A stretch of 11,251 nt of DNA from Cyclostephanos tholiformis (GCA_036939975.1 JALLPB010001096.1:1-11251), one strand, 5' to 3'; numbered from the stretch's first letter, positions 1 to 7,721 are shown. Program-made: numbers and translations. The notes: a model not told the origin generated them from the sequence alone.

Positions 1-282
1 CATCCCCCCCCCCCCCCCCTGTTGACTCGTCTGCGCAGGGTGAGTGGAAATTGGCGGGAACAGTTCTTTTCCGGCATCGATCCCACCACTCCGATTCGCC
101 CGCCCGCGCGCGCGTCCGAGACCATACGAGATACCCTAAAAAATAATATTGTCATAATAAATATTATAATTTGAAGACACAAATATATTTCTGAGAGAGC
201 AGGCCAGTGCAGCTGTCAAACCTGGTACAATGTATTTTACGACTTCTCTAAAGCAGACCAAAGCAGATAACATGGTTGTCTG
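1..282. other. Gene-free stretch downstream of the ELM2-SANT-PHD gene
   Basis: No coding region is supported here. It opens with a C homopolymer (4-19), continues GC-rich with an alternating CG run near 105-114, then turns AT-rich from about 135. The AT-rich part adjoins the stop of the minus-strand gene and probably holds its 3' UTR and polyadenylation signal. A short plus-strand frame beginning at 230 runs antisense into that gene and shows no family resemblance, so it is not called. Confidence 0.5.
4..19. repeat. Poly-C homopolymer, 16 nt
   Basis: An uninterrupted run of C at the very start of the window. On the other strand it is poly-G and could slip during replication or sequencing, so its exact length is doubtful. 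Confidence 0.9.
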
Positions 283-2124
283 TTACCATGGTCTCCACAT
301 TTTATACCTAGATCTAGAACTGCGTTTTGAATCAATATCCAGTGATGTTGCTTCGCCACTTGAATCCAATTTGCGCTTGTGGGTATCGTCTGATCCTTCT
401 AACGCCACATCTTCTTCATCAAGATTATTGTTTTGAGATTGTGGCGCTCCATCAATGACTTCATCGCCGATACATGTTCCTGTGAAATTGACCTCGCTAT
501 TCACAGAAGCATCACCCGACCCGGTTCCATCTTGCAAGGACAGCATGGATCTTGTCTCCCTCCTACAGCTGCCACAAATCCAATTCCCGTCGGGGACGCT
601 TTCTAGCGGCGGCGTGGCGCAAGATAAATGATAATGCGTCTCACAGGTATCGCATGCAATGAGCATGCCTCCCTTACTGCATTCGCCACATACCAAAGTG
701 CCATCTGCCACACCTCCAATCGAGTTTGCTTTGCGCCTCATGCTTCTCTTCAACGACTTGTAGCTCTTTGTGCGCTTGAACCTTACAAGGTAGTAGGTGA
801 TGCATTGGTCGATGGACTTGCCTATCGTCTTGGATATCTGAATCATATTTTCATGATGCTCGAACACTGCAGCCCTAAACGCGTTGATATCTTCCTTAGT
901 CCAATCAGAGCAATCACATGGACTGAAACTATTGACATCTTGGTAAAATCCCGGAAGACGATAGCCACGCAAATGAAGCAAAACGTATGCAGATTCTCTC
1001 TTGTTATGTTTGACCCTTGTGTGGACAAAGTCGAGTTTGCCCAACTCATCTGCTAATTTCGGGTCCCAGACCTTTTCATACCTTAATTCGTCGAGCGACA
1101 TTTACCGATAGCTTAGCAAGCATAAGGCGTGTATATAGTGAACAAAGAAATAAACATCCGAACTCACAGGGCACCTCCGTCCTCCGCATCGGTATGATTC
1201 GCAGAGTAAGTGTATGAGCCTGCCTCGGGGAGGGTGTCAACTTGAAACTCAGACCCGATACGACTTGATGATTTGTTGAAATGAGTCCTTTCGTCCTTCC
1301 ATGCGCAAAGGTCATTTTTCTGTCGAGGCTGAGAGGATGGTGAGCTTTTACTGCCTTCAATTTCTTTTTCGTCTTTTTTACGTCCGAATAAATCGGCCAC
1401 ATGTGGGACCAGTTCTGTGAAAGCTTTGGCAGCAATGGCTTCCGCTTCATTATTCCTCTCGAGTACACGCTCGATCACGTCACGCACTTTGCTAAAGTAA
1501 GGTTTGCGACAACGCTTACCGTCGCGCCATGCCATGCAACGCTGGCCTTCATCAATAGATCGAGTGCATCGAGACTTGGCAGTACCGTTGGTATGTCCAC
1601 CGGAGGAGCACCTCCAAGGCCCATCTTCTCGAAATGCATTCTCCGTCGACGGCGATGTGTCTGGCATATCTTCTTGTTCTTCGCGTTCACGGCCCATCGT
1701 CATTCCGGGTGGCAAAAAATATGTCAAGCCCTCATCTTTCCCCTCTCCCTTCACCTAAAGTTTAGAAGAGAGGAACGAAAAGTTGAAGTTTAGCGCAGCT
1801 TCAGGCTTGATTTATTTGCAATGACGCAAGACTAAGACTTGTGTCTAAATTTCCTCAGCACCATTTCTCGTGCGATTTCAAGGCGATCTTGTAGGTTTTA
1901 TCCACACGCTATGGGCCAAGTCACACCCCTGACTAATTAAAACTCACCAGCGTCCACCCTGCAGTCTGGAGCACGGGCCACACAGCGCTGAAAAAAGCCT
2001 TGACATGTTGCTTCTTTTTCTGTCCATACCCCAAACCCAAAGTGACAGACGCCTCTAAGGATTGCTTTCTTTTAATGCGTTTTTCCTCGTCCCCGCCCAC
2101 TCTATTCTCTTCTTCTTCGGTCAT
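283..2124 (-). CDS. ELM2-SANT-PHD chromatin protein (spliced, 3 exons, 520 aa)
   Basis: Exons are 2124-1948, 1754-1168 and 1081-283; phases agree at both junctions (0, then 2) and the stop is TAA at 285-283. Domains in order: basic N-terminus (KRIKRK, 15-20); a segment at 42-76 with GW and LPPG; four RC-type cysteines (C108, C122, C132, C141); ELM2 at about 224-293, starting RIGSEFQV and continuing across intron 2 into YEKVWDPKL; SANT at about 314-362, starting DWTKEDINAF; a C4HC3 PHD finger at 387-427 ending GNWICGSC; then an acidic, serine-rich tail. In animals ELM2-SANT pairs (MTA, MIER, CoREST families) recruit histone deacetylases, and PHD fingers read histone H3 tails. A nuclear co-repressor role is therefore inferred. 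ATG 2124 is the first in-frame ATG; the open frame continues upstream, so a further 5' exon is possible. Family assignment is firm, the exact start less so. Confidence 0.87.
1082..1167 (-). other. Intron 2 of the ELM2-SANT-PHD gene, 86 nt
   Basis: The minus-strand donor is CCT|GTGAGT and the acceptor is AATTAAG|G. The upstream frame stops just inside the intron, and the downstream frame has a TAA at 1104-1102. A closer AG at 1113-1112 is in phase but keeps that stop, so it was excluded. The chosen junction has phase 2 and rebuilds the ELM2 domain (RIGSEFQV on one side, YEKVWDP on the other). Confidence 0.82.
1755..1947 (-). other. Intron 1 of the ELM2-SANT-PHD gene, 193 nt
   Basis: Read on the minus strand the donor is CTG|GTGAGT and the acceptor is a pyrimidine-rich stretch ending CTTTAG, followed by GTGAAGG. 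Both flanking reading frames run into stops in the intron (TAG at the acceptor itself), and removal joins them in phase 0. The joined product is GWTL-VKGEGKDEG-TYFLPPG, a continuous GW...PPG segment, which supports this splice. Confidence 0.82.
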
Positions 2125-2413
2125 GAAGTTTTGTCTTTGACAATTTCGTAGAGACCAACCTTCTTTTCTTGAGTCCAGGCCTACAACACAGAGAAAGCCT
2201 GGCAGGCCAGTAGGAGCCAAAAAATTACCATACTTACATGATGTATGTGAGAGATTACTCTCTATAGTACTATAAATATGACTTCCCGCCCTTTACCACA
2301 CGTGTCGTGCGATACGGTGATATATAACGTTTTATGGTATGCTGTGTTACGATGATGTGCCTTTTATGGTGTAGAGATAGTACTCCCCCGCTAGCTTTCA
2401 GCCCCAACCTTCG
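2125..2413. promoter_or_regulatory. Divergent promoter region with TATA-like boxes and a CACGTG box
   Basis: This 289-nt gap separates the start codons of the ELM2-SANT-PHD gene (minus) and the bestrophin gene (plus). On the plus strand TATAAATA (2271-2278) and TATATAA (2321-2327) lie 143 and 93 nt before the bestrophin ATG. A perfect palindrome ACACGTGT (2298-2305) contains the CACGTG core bound by bHLH and some bZIP factors. On the minus strand a GTAAGT donor-like site at 2237 and a TTGTAG acceptor-like site at 2182-2181 could bound a 57-nt intron in the 5' UTR of the ELM2 gene. Transcription starts are unknown; roles are inferred from position. Confidence 0.5.
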
Positions 2414-5400
2414 ATGACTTCGCGGAGAAGCGGGGAGAGGGTTCTTGACTCATTATACGAGCCAATGGCATCGATGCGGCCGTTCGCCCTCCTTTATATC
2501 TTACTAATCTTCCCCCTCGATCATCATCGTTGCGATGCATTATCCATCGCCGTTCGAGGAGGCTCCATGCGATCATCATCGGCACCGTCGAAGGACTCCC
2601 GATCGATGAGGACGCAATCGCGATCGCGACGGAATCTCAATGCGATTATAGCGGCGAGGACGGCGATGGCACAATCCCTCGGGCTCGCGAGAACGTCGAC
2701 GGCGTTGCATATGGTGCTCTCGACGCCCGAGAACATAATCGAGCAGGTATCCACGCAAAAATTGCTCGATGCGCTCCTCGACGAATCCGTCCGTACGCAG
2801 AGCCGTCATCCCGTCATGCTCCAATTCAACCCCTCCCGGAAATGGATATGGCGGCAGTGGCGTGGGACCGTGTTCTCCGAAACCTGGAAGTCCTGCCTAA
2901 CGAATATGGCACTCGCTATGTCGGTTGTCTTCCTGTATCGGCTATATCCGAGCCTGAGGGATATGCTCCAGGGCTTCTCGATTTTGTGGGGACAACTCCT
3001 AAGCGTTACCACCTTCACTCTCACTTTCTTCCTGAATCAAAGCTATGGGCTGTGGAGGAAGTGCTACGACTACTCGCGACGGTTGCAGGGGCGGTTGAAC
3101 GACCTTGGTATGACGCTCGCGGCACACGCGACGAGGACCAAACCGAGCAGTCCGGACGTACCGTCTACGTACACGCCCCAGAGCCGTCAGGCCCTCGAAC
3201 TGGTCTCGAGGTATGTCAGGGTCTTTAACCTCCTTACGTACGGTGAGTTATATAACGAAGCGGGGGGAAGGGGGCGGGGAGGGGGAGGAAGGGTGCGGGG
3301 TTCGATATACTCGCACACACTCAATTACGTCCCGTGAGGCCACATCTAGTGTATTAAAACATCCCCCCTTTTTACTCTTAGCATCCTTCACAAGGTCCCA
3401 TCGTCCGATACTCACGCCTCGAGGAATGCGACGCCTCGTTGAGAGGGGGATACTCACGTCGAGGGAACGGGAGGTACTCTCTGACGCCGAGGTACCGGCC
3501 ACGCAGCGCCACAACGCCGTCCTATTATGGCTAATGCGTCTCTTCGTGGAAGGACGACAGGCCGGGCTCTTCGAGGGTGGGATGGGCTTCGAGGAGCAGT
3601 TCCTCGAGAAATGTCACGTGATACGAGCTCAATATGGCGCCATTGGCGACGAATTGCAGGGACGGATGCCGCTCGCGTACGCCCACATCGTTCAGGTTCT
3701 CTTGGACGTCGTATTGTGGATGTATCCCTTCATGGCCTTGTCCACCGGCATGGCGTGGTACATAGGCATTGTCGGCACGGGTTTGCTTACGGTGTTTTAT
3801 CAGGGGTTGTTCGACCTGGCGAAACAGTTCCTCGATCCATACGACAATGAGAATTATGGCAAGGGAGACGATCCCCTTGTCATCGACACCCTGATAGCCG
3901 AGACGAATGCGGGATCGGTGCGCTGGTTGAATAGCTTCCAGCAGCAGCCGTGGAACAGGCAATCGCTTGTCGACGGTGAGCTATCAAATTTGATACTTCC
4001 GCTTCGCGGATATTCCGTGGATTACCTGGCGGAGAAGCAGGCGCAGGAGGAATGGGAAAGGCAAGAGCGGGAGCTGGCCATAAGGGAGAAAAAACGAAAA
4101 GAGGACGAGAGAGATCGGCAAAAGGCCGAGGCTTTGCTATTGGAACACGTGGTGAACATAGAAAATGGAACCGGCACCGTGCTAGGGGAGATACGGAACG
4201 GTTCAGCGGTGCTAACGCCCGCGGGAGAGGTCTTGGTGAACAGCGAGGTAGTCGGCAAAGTGAACAGTAATATGATATTCATGCAAGTTTCTGGTGGCGA
4301 GGTGGTGACAAAAACGTCGCTCTTATCCCCTGGGAGCTTTGCAGTGATGAAATCGAATAACGTGTCTGTTTCGAACATCGAGTCTCGGACAGTCTTGACG
4401 GCAACAAACGCCGAAAGTCCGGGACAGACAAGTACCTTTCATTATTCCGAATATGCGCTGGCGGCTGTCGATGTCCCACCCCTTCTTGACGACACGAATA
4501 AAGCTCCTTGGTCACTGCCAGGTTCAGTTCCAAATTTCGAGGAGAGTATTGCAGACATGAACAACAATAAAACTTCTGCGCGATTGCCTCTTTTCGATGT
4601 TGAATACGATGAAAACGTTAGCGATGATGACATCGAGGATGATGACTTTTTTGTGCCGCTACAAGTCGAATGGTTCGACGAAGTTGGTCCTGATGGAAAG
4701 GAATATCGTGAGTCCTCCTGCGTACTCATCGAGCGAACATTTCTACGCTTGAGTTTTCTAATAATCGTTTCTTGGTCTGATTTACGATACAGGTCTGTCA
4801 CAAATGCTTGCCGACGAAGATTGGTCTGTCGACGATGATGGCGAAGTTGAGGACAAAGCGATTGGGTCACTAGAAAATGACTTACAACGAGTTATTCCAA
4901 GCAAATCCATGACGTATGATGAATTTGCACAAATGGCGACCGAGATTTTGGAACAGGTCGACGAGGAAATTGCCGAGACGAAAAAAATCATGAGTGTTTC
5001 CCCAGGTAGAGATGCAGAATACGATGTTACGAGCAGCGAAAACATCCGAAACCCCGTATCAACAGCACGCCCCATGATAGTTGATGATGATTCAGAGCCG
5101 CTGTATGAGTGAGTATTTTCTATGGAAATATTTATCGCCTCCGTAATTTCTGTGCCTTTCCACTAAATACTGACGTTTGTCATAAAGCCGGACGAATTTT
5201 GATGGCATTTCACAGTTGTGGGGAGCCCCTACAGAGATCTTAGAAAGAAGTATAGTTGAAGAGTATGACAAGCCGGAGCAGGGGCTGTTAAACGTTGGCA
5301 TTGACTTCAGAAATATTTATTCGCTGTGGGGATCATCTGTACCGTCGGAGATGAAATCTTTTGGCGAAGAAGAGACAACCTCTCTCACCTCATCTATTGA

Positions 5401-5980
5401 CGGAATCTCTCAACTTTGGAATGAAGATGTATATTCGAAGGGAAAAGAGAAATCGGATGATAGTATAGAAGACTACTCGATTGACCCCGTAAGTCAACGA
5501 GAGAGGGTAAGACTAGAGTGGTGGGATGAAGTCTCCGAGGACGGGAAAGAGCTAAGGCTCTCACAACTTCTTGCTGATGAGATATACGAGGAGGTGGTGG
5601 ATGATGCTGCAGCTACTCCCATGACGTTTGAGCGATTCGTGGAGGAGACTGAAATGTTGATAGAGCAGGCAGAAGTTGAGAGAAAGGAGACTGAAGCTAT
5701 CATGAAGGCGCCACCTAACGCTGCATTTTTAGATGCTGTCGAAGATCCGCCACCTACAATATCTTCTGTAATCGAAGAGGCTGTTGTGCTTAGTCCCAAG
5801 TTTGAACAAATGATATTATCTTTGTCAGAAGAAAATGGGGCAGATGATAGTATTGATGAACTTATTGATATTGATGACATTCTAGGAGGAGAAAACTCCA
5901 TTAACAGCGTTTCACCCATTTCTGATGCGTACCAACAAATAGCAGACGTCAGTCGAACAATTTTGAAAGATGATATTTAG
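2414..5980 (+). CDS. Bestrophin-family anion channel with long repeat-bearing acidic tail (spliced, 4 exons, ~1087 aa)
   Basis: Exons are 2414-3242, 3382-4707, 4793-5108 and 5188-5980; all junctions keep frame. A hydrophobic stretch (RPFALLYILLIFPL, 22-35) followed by a Ser/Arg-rich segment looks like a signal plus transit peptide for a complex plastid; ATG 2465 (residue 18) is an equally good start. The bestrophin core spans about 135-470: membrane segments near 159-181 and 190-210, SRYVRVFNLLTYASFTR, QRHNAVLLWLMRL, membrane segments near 373-395 and 397-424, and the acidic loop LDPYDNENYGKGDDPL before IAETNAGSVRW. Bestrophins are pentameric anion channels; in green algae thylakoid members are implicated in bicarbonate supply to the pyrenoid. 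The remaining ~600 residues hold a charged helix (490-530), a beta-rich segment (535-632) and an acidic tail with a duplicated module. Family is firm; substrate and plastid location are inferred. Confidence 0.88.
3243..3381 (+). other. Bestrophin intron 1, 139 nt, G-rich
   Basis: Donor TACG|GTGAGT and acceptor CCCCCCTTTTTACTCTTAG|CATCC. Removal joins RYVRVFNLLTY to ASFTRSHRP in phase 1, matching the continuous bestrophin core. The first half has many G runs (3261-3304) that could fold as a quadruplex in the pre-mRNA; the pyrimidine tract lies at the 3' end. Confidence 0.88.
4659..4995 (+). repeat. Coding repeat copy A of the bestrophin tail module (interrupted by intron 2)
   Basis: Residues about 703-786. 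Landmarks are VEWFDEV, DGKEYRLSQMLADE, a longer acidic linker, MTYDEF, ILEQVDEEIAETKKIM. Copy B at 5507-5707 has the same landmarks in the same order, with a linker about 19 residues shorter. The intron sits inside the GKE-RLSQ motif in copy A and is absent from copy B. Confidence 0.85.
4708..4792 (+). other. Bestrophin intron 2, 85 nt
   Basis: Donor ATATC|GTGAGT, acceptor TTTACGATACAG|GTCTG. Splicing gives GKEYRLSQMLADE, which matches GKELRLSQLLADE encoded uninterrupted further downstream at about 5543-5581. This internal repeat independently confirms the junction. Confidence 0.92.
5109..5187 (+). other. Bestrophin intron 3, 79 nt
   Basis: Donor TATGA|GTGAGT, acceptor CATAAAG|CCGG. The upstream frame would stop at 5110-5112 inside the donor. 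Phase 2 splicing gives EPLYDRTNFDGISQLW, whose final seven residues recur later in the same protein, which supports the join. Confidence 0.85.
5201..5419 (+). repeat. Short tryptophan motifs (DGISQLW) between the two tail modules
   Basis: DGISQLW is encoded at 5201-5221 and again at 5399-5419, with a weaker relative NIYSLW at 5312-5329. Spacing is about 37 and 29 residues. The surrounding sequence is acidic and probably disordered, a setting typical of short linear binding motifs. Function is unknown. Confidence 0.75.
5507..5707 (+). repeat. Coding repeat copy B of the bestrophin tail module
   Basis: Residues about 931-997. Landmarks are LEWWDEV, DGKELRLSQLLADE, MTFERF, LIEQAEVERKETEAIM, aligned to copy A. 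Divergence outside the landmarks suggests an old duplication held by selection on the motifs rather than a recent copy. Confidence 0.85.
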
Positions 5981-6303
5981 CGATTGAGGAGGACTCTTCG
6001 AGTTTTCAAACGAATAAGGATGCGGCATAATCGCTACAACGTTTGAGAAGATATTCCCGTAGCTCGAAATACGGATTAGCTTTTTTACAGTAAAAAAAGA
6101 TCACCTGTCTATTCGACACAAGAATTGCTTGGTCAAACAAACTTACAGACTCATAAGCTGATTGCGGAGCCTTTTAGAAATTCAACTAATGGTCTATCCA
6201 GTTAGCAGCACAAGATAAAGGCGATGCTACCATGGGCAAATTCTGCCAGCTTCCTACCATGGTTGGTTTTTGCACTTCCCGTAGTGGAGCTGAGGGAAAG
6301 CTG
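5981..6303. other. Gene-free stretch downstream of the bestrophin gene
   Basis: This should contain the bestrophin 3' UTR and polyadenylation site. Moderately AT-rich, with A runs near 6090-6100. No reading frame of credible length or family was found on either strand; a 62-codon frame starting at 6232 runs into the hairpin element and is dismissed. Confidence 0.5.
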
Positions 6304-6442
6304 TTAAGAAAAATTAAGATGGCCAGAAAATTAAGAAGGCCATCTTCCACGGATGCTGTAAAAGTACCAATTAGTTTACAGCATCCGTGGAAGATGCATC
6401 TTAATTTTCTGGCATCTTAATTTTTCTAGCCATCTTACTTAA
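6304..6442. repeat. TTAA-bounded long hairpin (possible MITE or foldback element)
   Basis: A long imperfect inverted repeat. The inner stem is 22 bp and perfect (6341-6362 with 6375-6396) around a 12-nt loop. Outer blocks also pair: CCAGAAAATTAAGA (6323-6336 with 6399-6412) and GAAAAATTAAGATG (6308-6321 with 6413-6426). TTAA occurs at both edges (6304-6307 and 6439-6442), which could be a target duplication of the kind piggyBac-like elements make, but the right arm has about 12 extra bases. It could be a non-autonomous transposon or a small-RNA hairpin. No coding capacity. Confidence 0.75.
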
Positions 6443-6480
6443 CAAATCAGTTATCCTTGTAACAAAGTTTACATTAAGCA

Positions 6481-6837
6481 TTAGTCGCTATAAACTACCG
6501 AAAAGAACTTGTCATCCTCATCAATACCAAGTTGTATGATAACCGCAATGGCCCGAAAAATCTGCCCGTGCTCCAAAATGTCATGCCGCAAGGGTTGTTT
6601 GAGTATCTCCCAAAACTTGAACCGCCCATTCAACATCTTGTGCCTGCTACGCACCACATTCTGCATTGCATGGTCTTCCGATGAGTCCATTCAAAGGCCT
6701 GGGGCCTTTACCCTTCTCGGAGCTTCACCTATGTACCCGTCAATTGCCACGACATGTTCGAAGGGGTCGAGGTGATGGATAAGTGTCTGCCAAAAAATGA
6801 TGATGTCAGAACACTTACCCGCTGGATAGGGNTACTG
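6481..6837 (-). pseudogene. 3' fragment of a PIF/Harbinger-type (DDE) transposase, broken
   Basis: The minus-strand frame reads PYPAGKCSDIIIF, LDPFEHVVAIDGYIGE, RVKAPGL, an in-frame TGA (6693-6691), then AMQNVVRSRHKMLNGRFKFW, ILKQPLRHDILEHGQIFRA and FSVVYSD with a natural stop. This matches the C-terminal third of the Harbinger transposases widespread in diatoms, where DGYIGE carries a catalytic aspartate and the RH..N.RFK.W block follows. The N-terminal DDE part is missing. The internal stop and the ambiguous base at 6832 sit in the copy, so it is probably inactive. Upstream similarity fades before about 6840, close to a G-rich repeat that may mark the truncation. Confidence 0.75.
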
Positions 6838-6886
6838 AATTTCAGGAATATGAAACAGGAATCCTAAAACAGGAATTAACAACCTA

Positions 6887-6925
6887 GGGGGCAGGGGCAG
6901 GGGGCAGGGGCAGGGGTGGTGGTGG
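6887..6925 (+). repeat. G-rich minisatellite with quadruplex potential
   Basis: Five runs of four or five G separated by CA, from an approximately 12-nt unit repeated about twice, ending in TGGTGGTGG. This pattern meets the usual sequence rule for a plus-strand G-quadruplex with very short loops. It lies between the transposase fragment and the low-complexity reading frame. Confidence 0.8.
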
Positions 6926-6942
6926 CGACCTCTGTGAAGACG

Positions 6943-7560
6943 ATGATGATAACAACAATCGATGACGATGATGATTATGACGAGGGTTTGAGGGTGACGA
7001 CTAAGATGTACACAGTCGCCATGGACACGTGGGCTAAGAGCCAGCATCATCCGTCATTTTTGTTCCACGGCGACGGGGCCGGGAGGAGCAGTCATGGCAG
7101 GGATGCCCATGGCGGGGGGAGCTTTGGCTTTGAGGGGAAATGTCATAAACCGCAACAACAGCAGCAAAAACAACCATCCCAAGAATTCCGGCAGCAGAGT
7201 TACGAGGCGGAAGACAGGGCAGATGACAACAATGACGACGACAACAATGACGATGATGACAATAGGAACATTGTGTCTGGGGGGGATCGTCAGTATGGTA
7301 GTAAGGGACATAATCGGCAGCAGAAGCAGGAAATGCCATTGGGCGTGGTCGCCCAGTGGGCTCATAGAATTCACATGAGCCTCGTGGAAACCCATGCGCA
7401 CACCGGGGACGTCCACCTGGCCCCGTCGCAGCAGCAATGGCAAAACAACAATCAACTTAAAAAGGGCAAGAACAACAGAGGCAGCAAAAGCGGCAGCAGT
7501 AGCGGTAGCGGTAGTGGTAGTGGCAGCAGCAGCGGCAGTGGCGGCCGCTCCTCTGTCTAG
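6943..7560 (+). CDS. Low-complexity protein with PPR-like stretches (205 aa, uncertain)
   Basis: An open frame with stop TAG at 7558-7560. It stays open upstream to 6880, so the start at the first ATG (6943) is a guess. Near the N-terminus TTKMYTVAMDTWAKSQ (19-34) resembles the TY-TV--AWAKS core of diatom pentatricopeptide repeats. VVAQWAHRIHMSLVE (135-149) followed by TGDVHLAPS resembles the second helix and junction of such repeats. Between them lie about 100 residues rich in Gly, Gln, Asn and Asp; the C-terminus is a Gly/Ser tract. PPR proteins bind organellar RNA, but only these two remnants are seen. It could be a degenerate PPR gene piece, a terminal exon, or chance in repetitive DNA. 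Confidence 0.35.
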   Translation: MMITTIDDDDDYDEGLRVTTKMYTVAMDTWAKSQHHPSFLFHGDGAGRSSHGRDAHGGGSFGFEGKCHKPQQQQQKQPSQEFRQQSYEAEDRADDNNDDDNNDDDDNRNIVSGGDRQYGSKGHNRQQKQEMPLGVVAQWAHRIHMSLVETHAHTGDVHLAPSQQQWQNNNQLKKGKNNRGSKSGSSSGSGSGSGSSSGSGGRSSV

Positions 7561-7707
7561 AGCTCTAGATGAGCTAGCAAAAATTAATTTTTATTGTAAA
7601 TAGTTTAGTACTTTTGCGTATCTATGAAATGTCGCCATTTCCCAACATAAAAATGCGTGGGAATGGCCAGGCAAGAAATTATGTCGGCATCGCGACATCG
7701 CCCTGTT

Positions 7708-7721
7708 GGCCAAATTTGGCC
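7708..7721. repeat. 14-bp perfect palindrome GGCCAAATTTGGCC
   Basis: A self-complementary 14-mer immediately before the 11-bp tandem repeat. It could be a protein-binding site or simply part of the repeat family; nothing nearby shows a promoter role. Confidence 0.7.

Noticed and set aside
628..1056. Plus-strand frame of 142 codons
   Set aside because: It lies antisense to the SANT-PHD exon, whose minus-strand product has clear domains; this frame shows none.
1102..1113. Alternative intron 2 acceptor (GCTAAG, minus strand) for the ELM2 gene
   Set aside because: Although in phase, it keeps an in-frame TAA at 1104-1102 before the ELM2 continuation.
2181..2237. 57-nt upstream intron (GTAAGT...TTGTAG) in the ELM2 gene
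   Set aside because: Both splice signals look good, but no upstream ATG gives a coding exon, so it could only be a 5' UTR intron; not called without transcript data.
2530..3228. Plus-strand frame of 232 codons overlapping bestrophin exon 1
   Set aside because: It is a shifted shadow of the GC-rich exon; the other frame carries the membrane segments and joins in phase to exon 2.
7034..7455. Minus-strand frames of 101 and 133 codons opposite the low-complexity region
   Set aside because: Their products are Val/Ile and His/Cys runs that simply reflect the CA- and GAC-rich repeats on the other strand.
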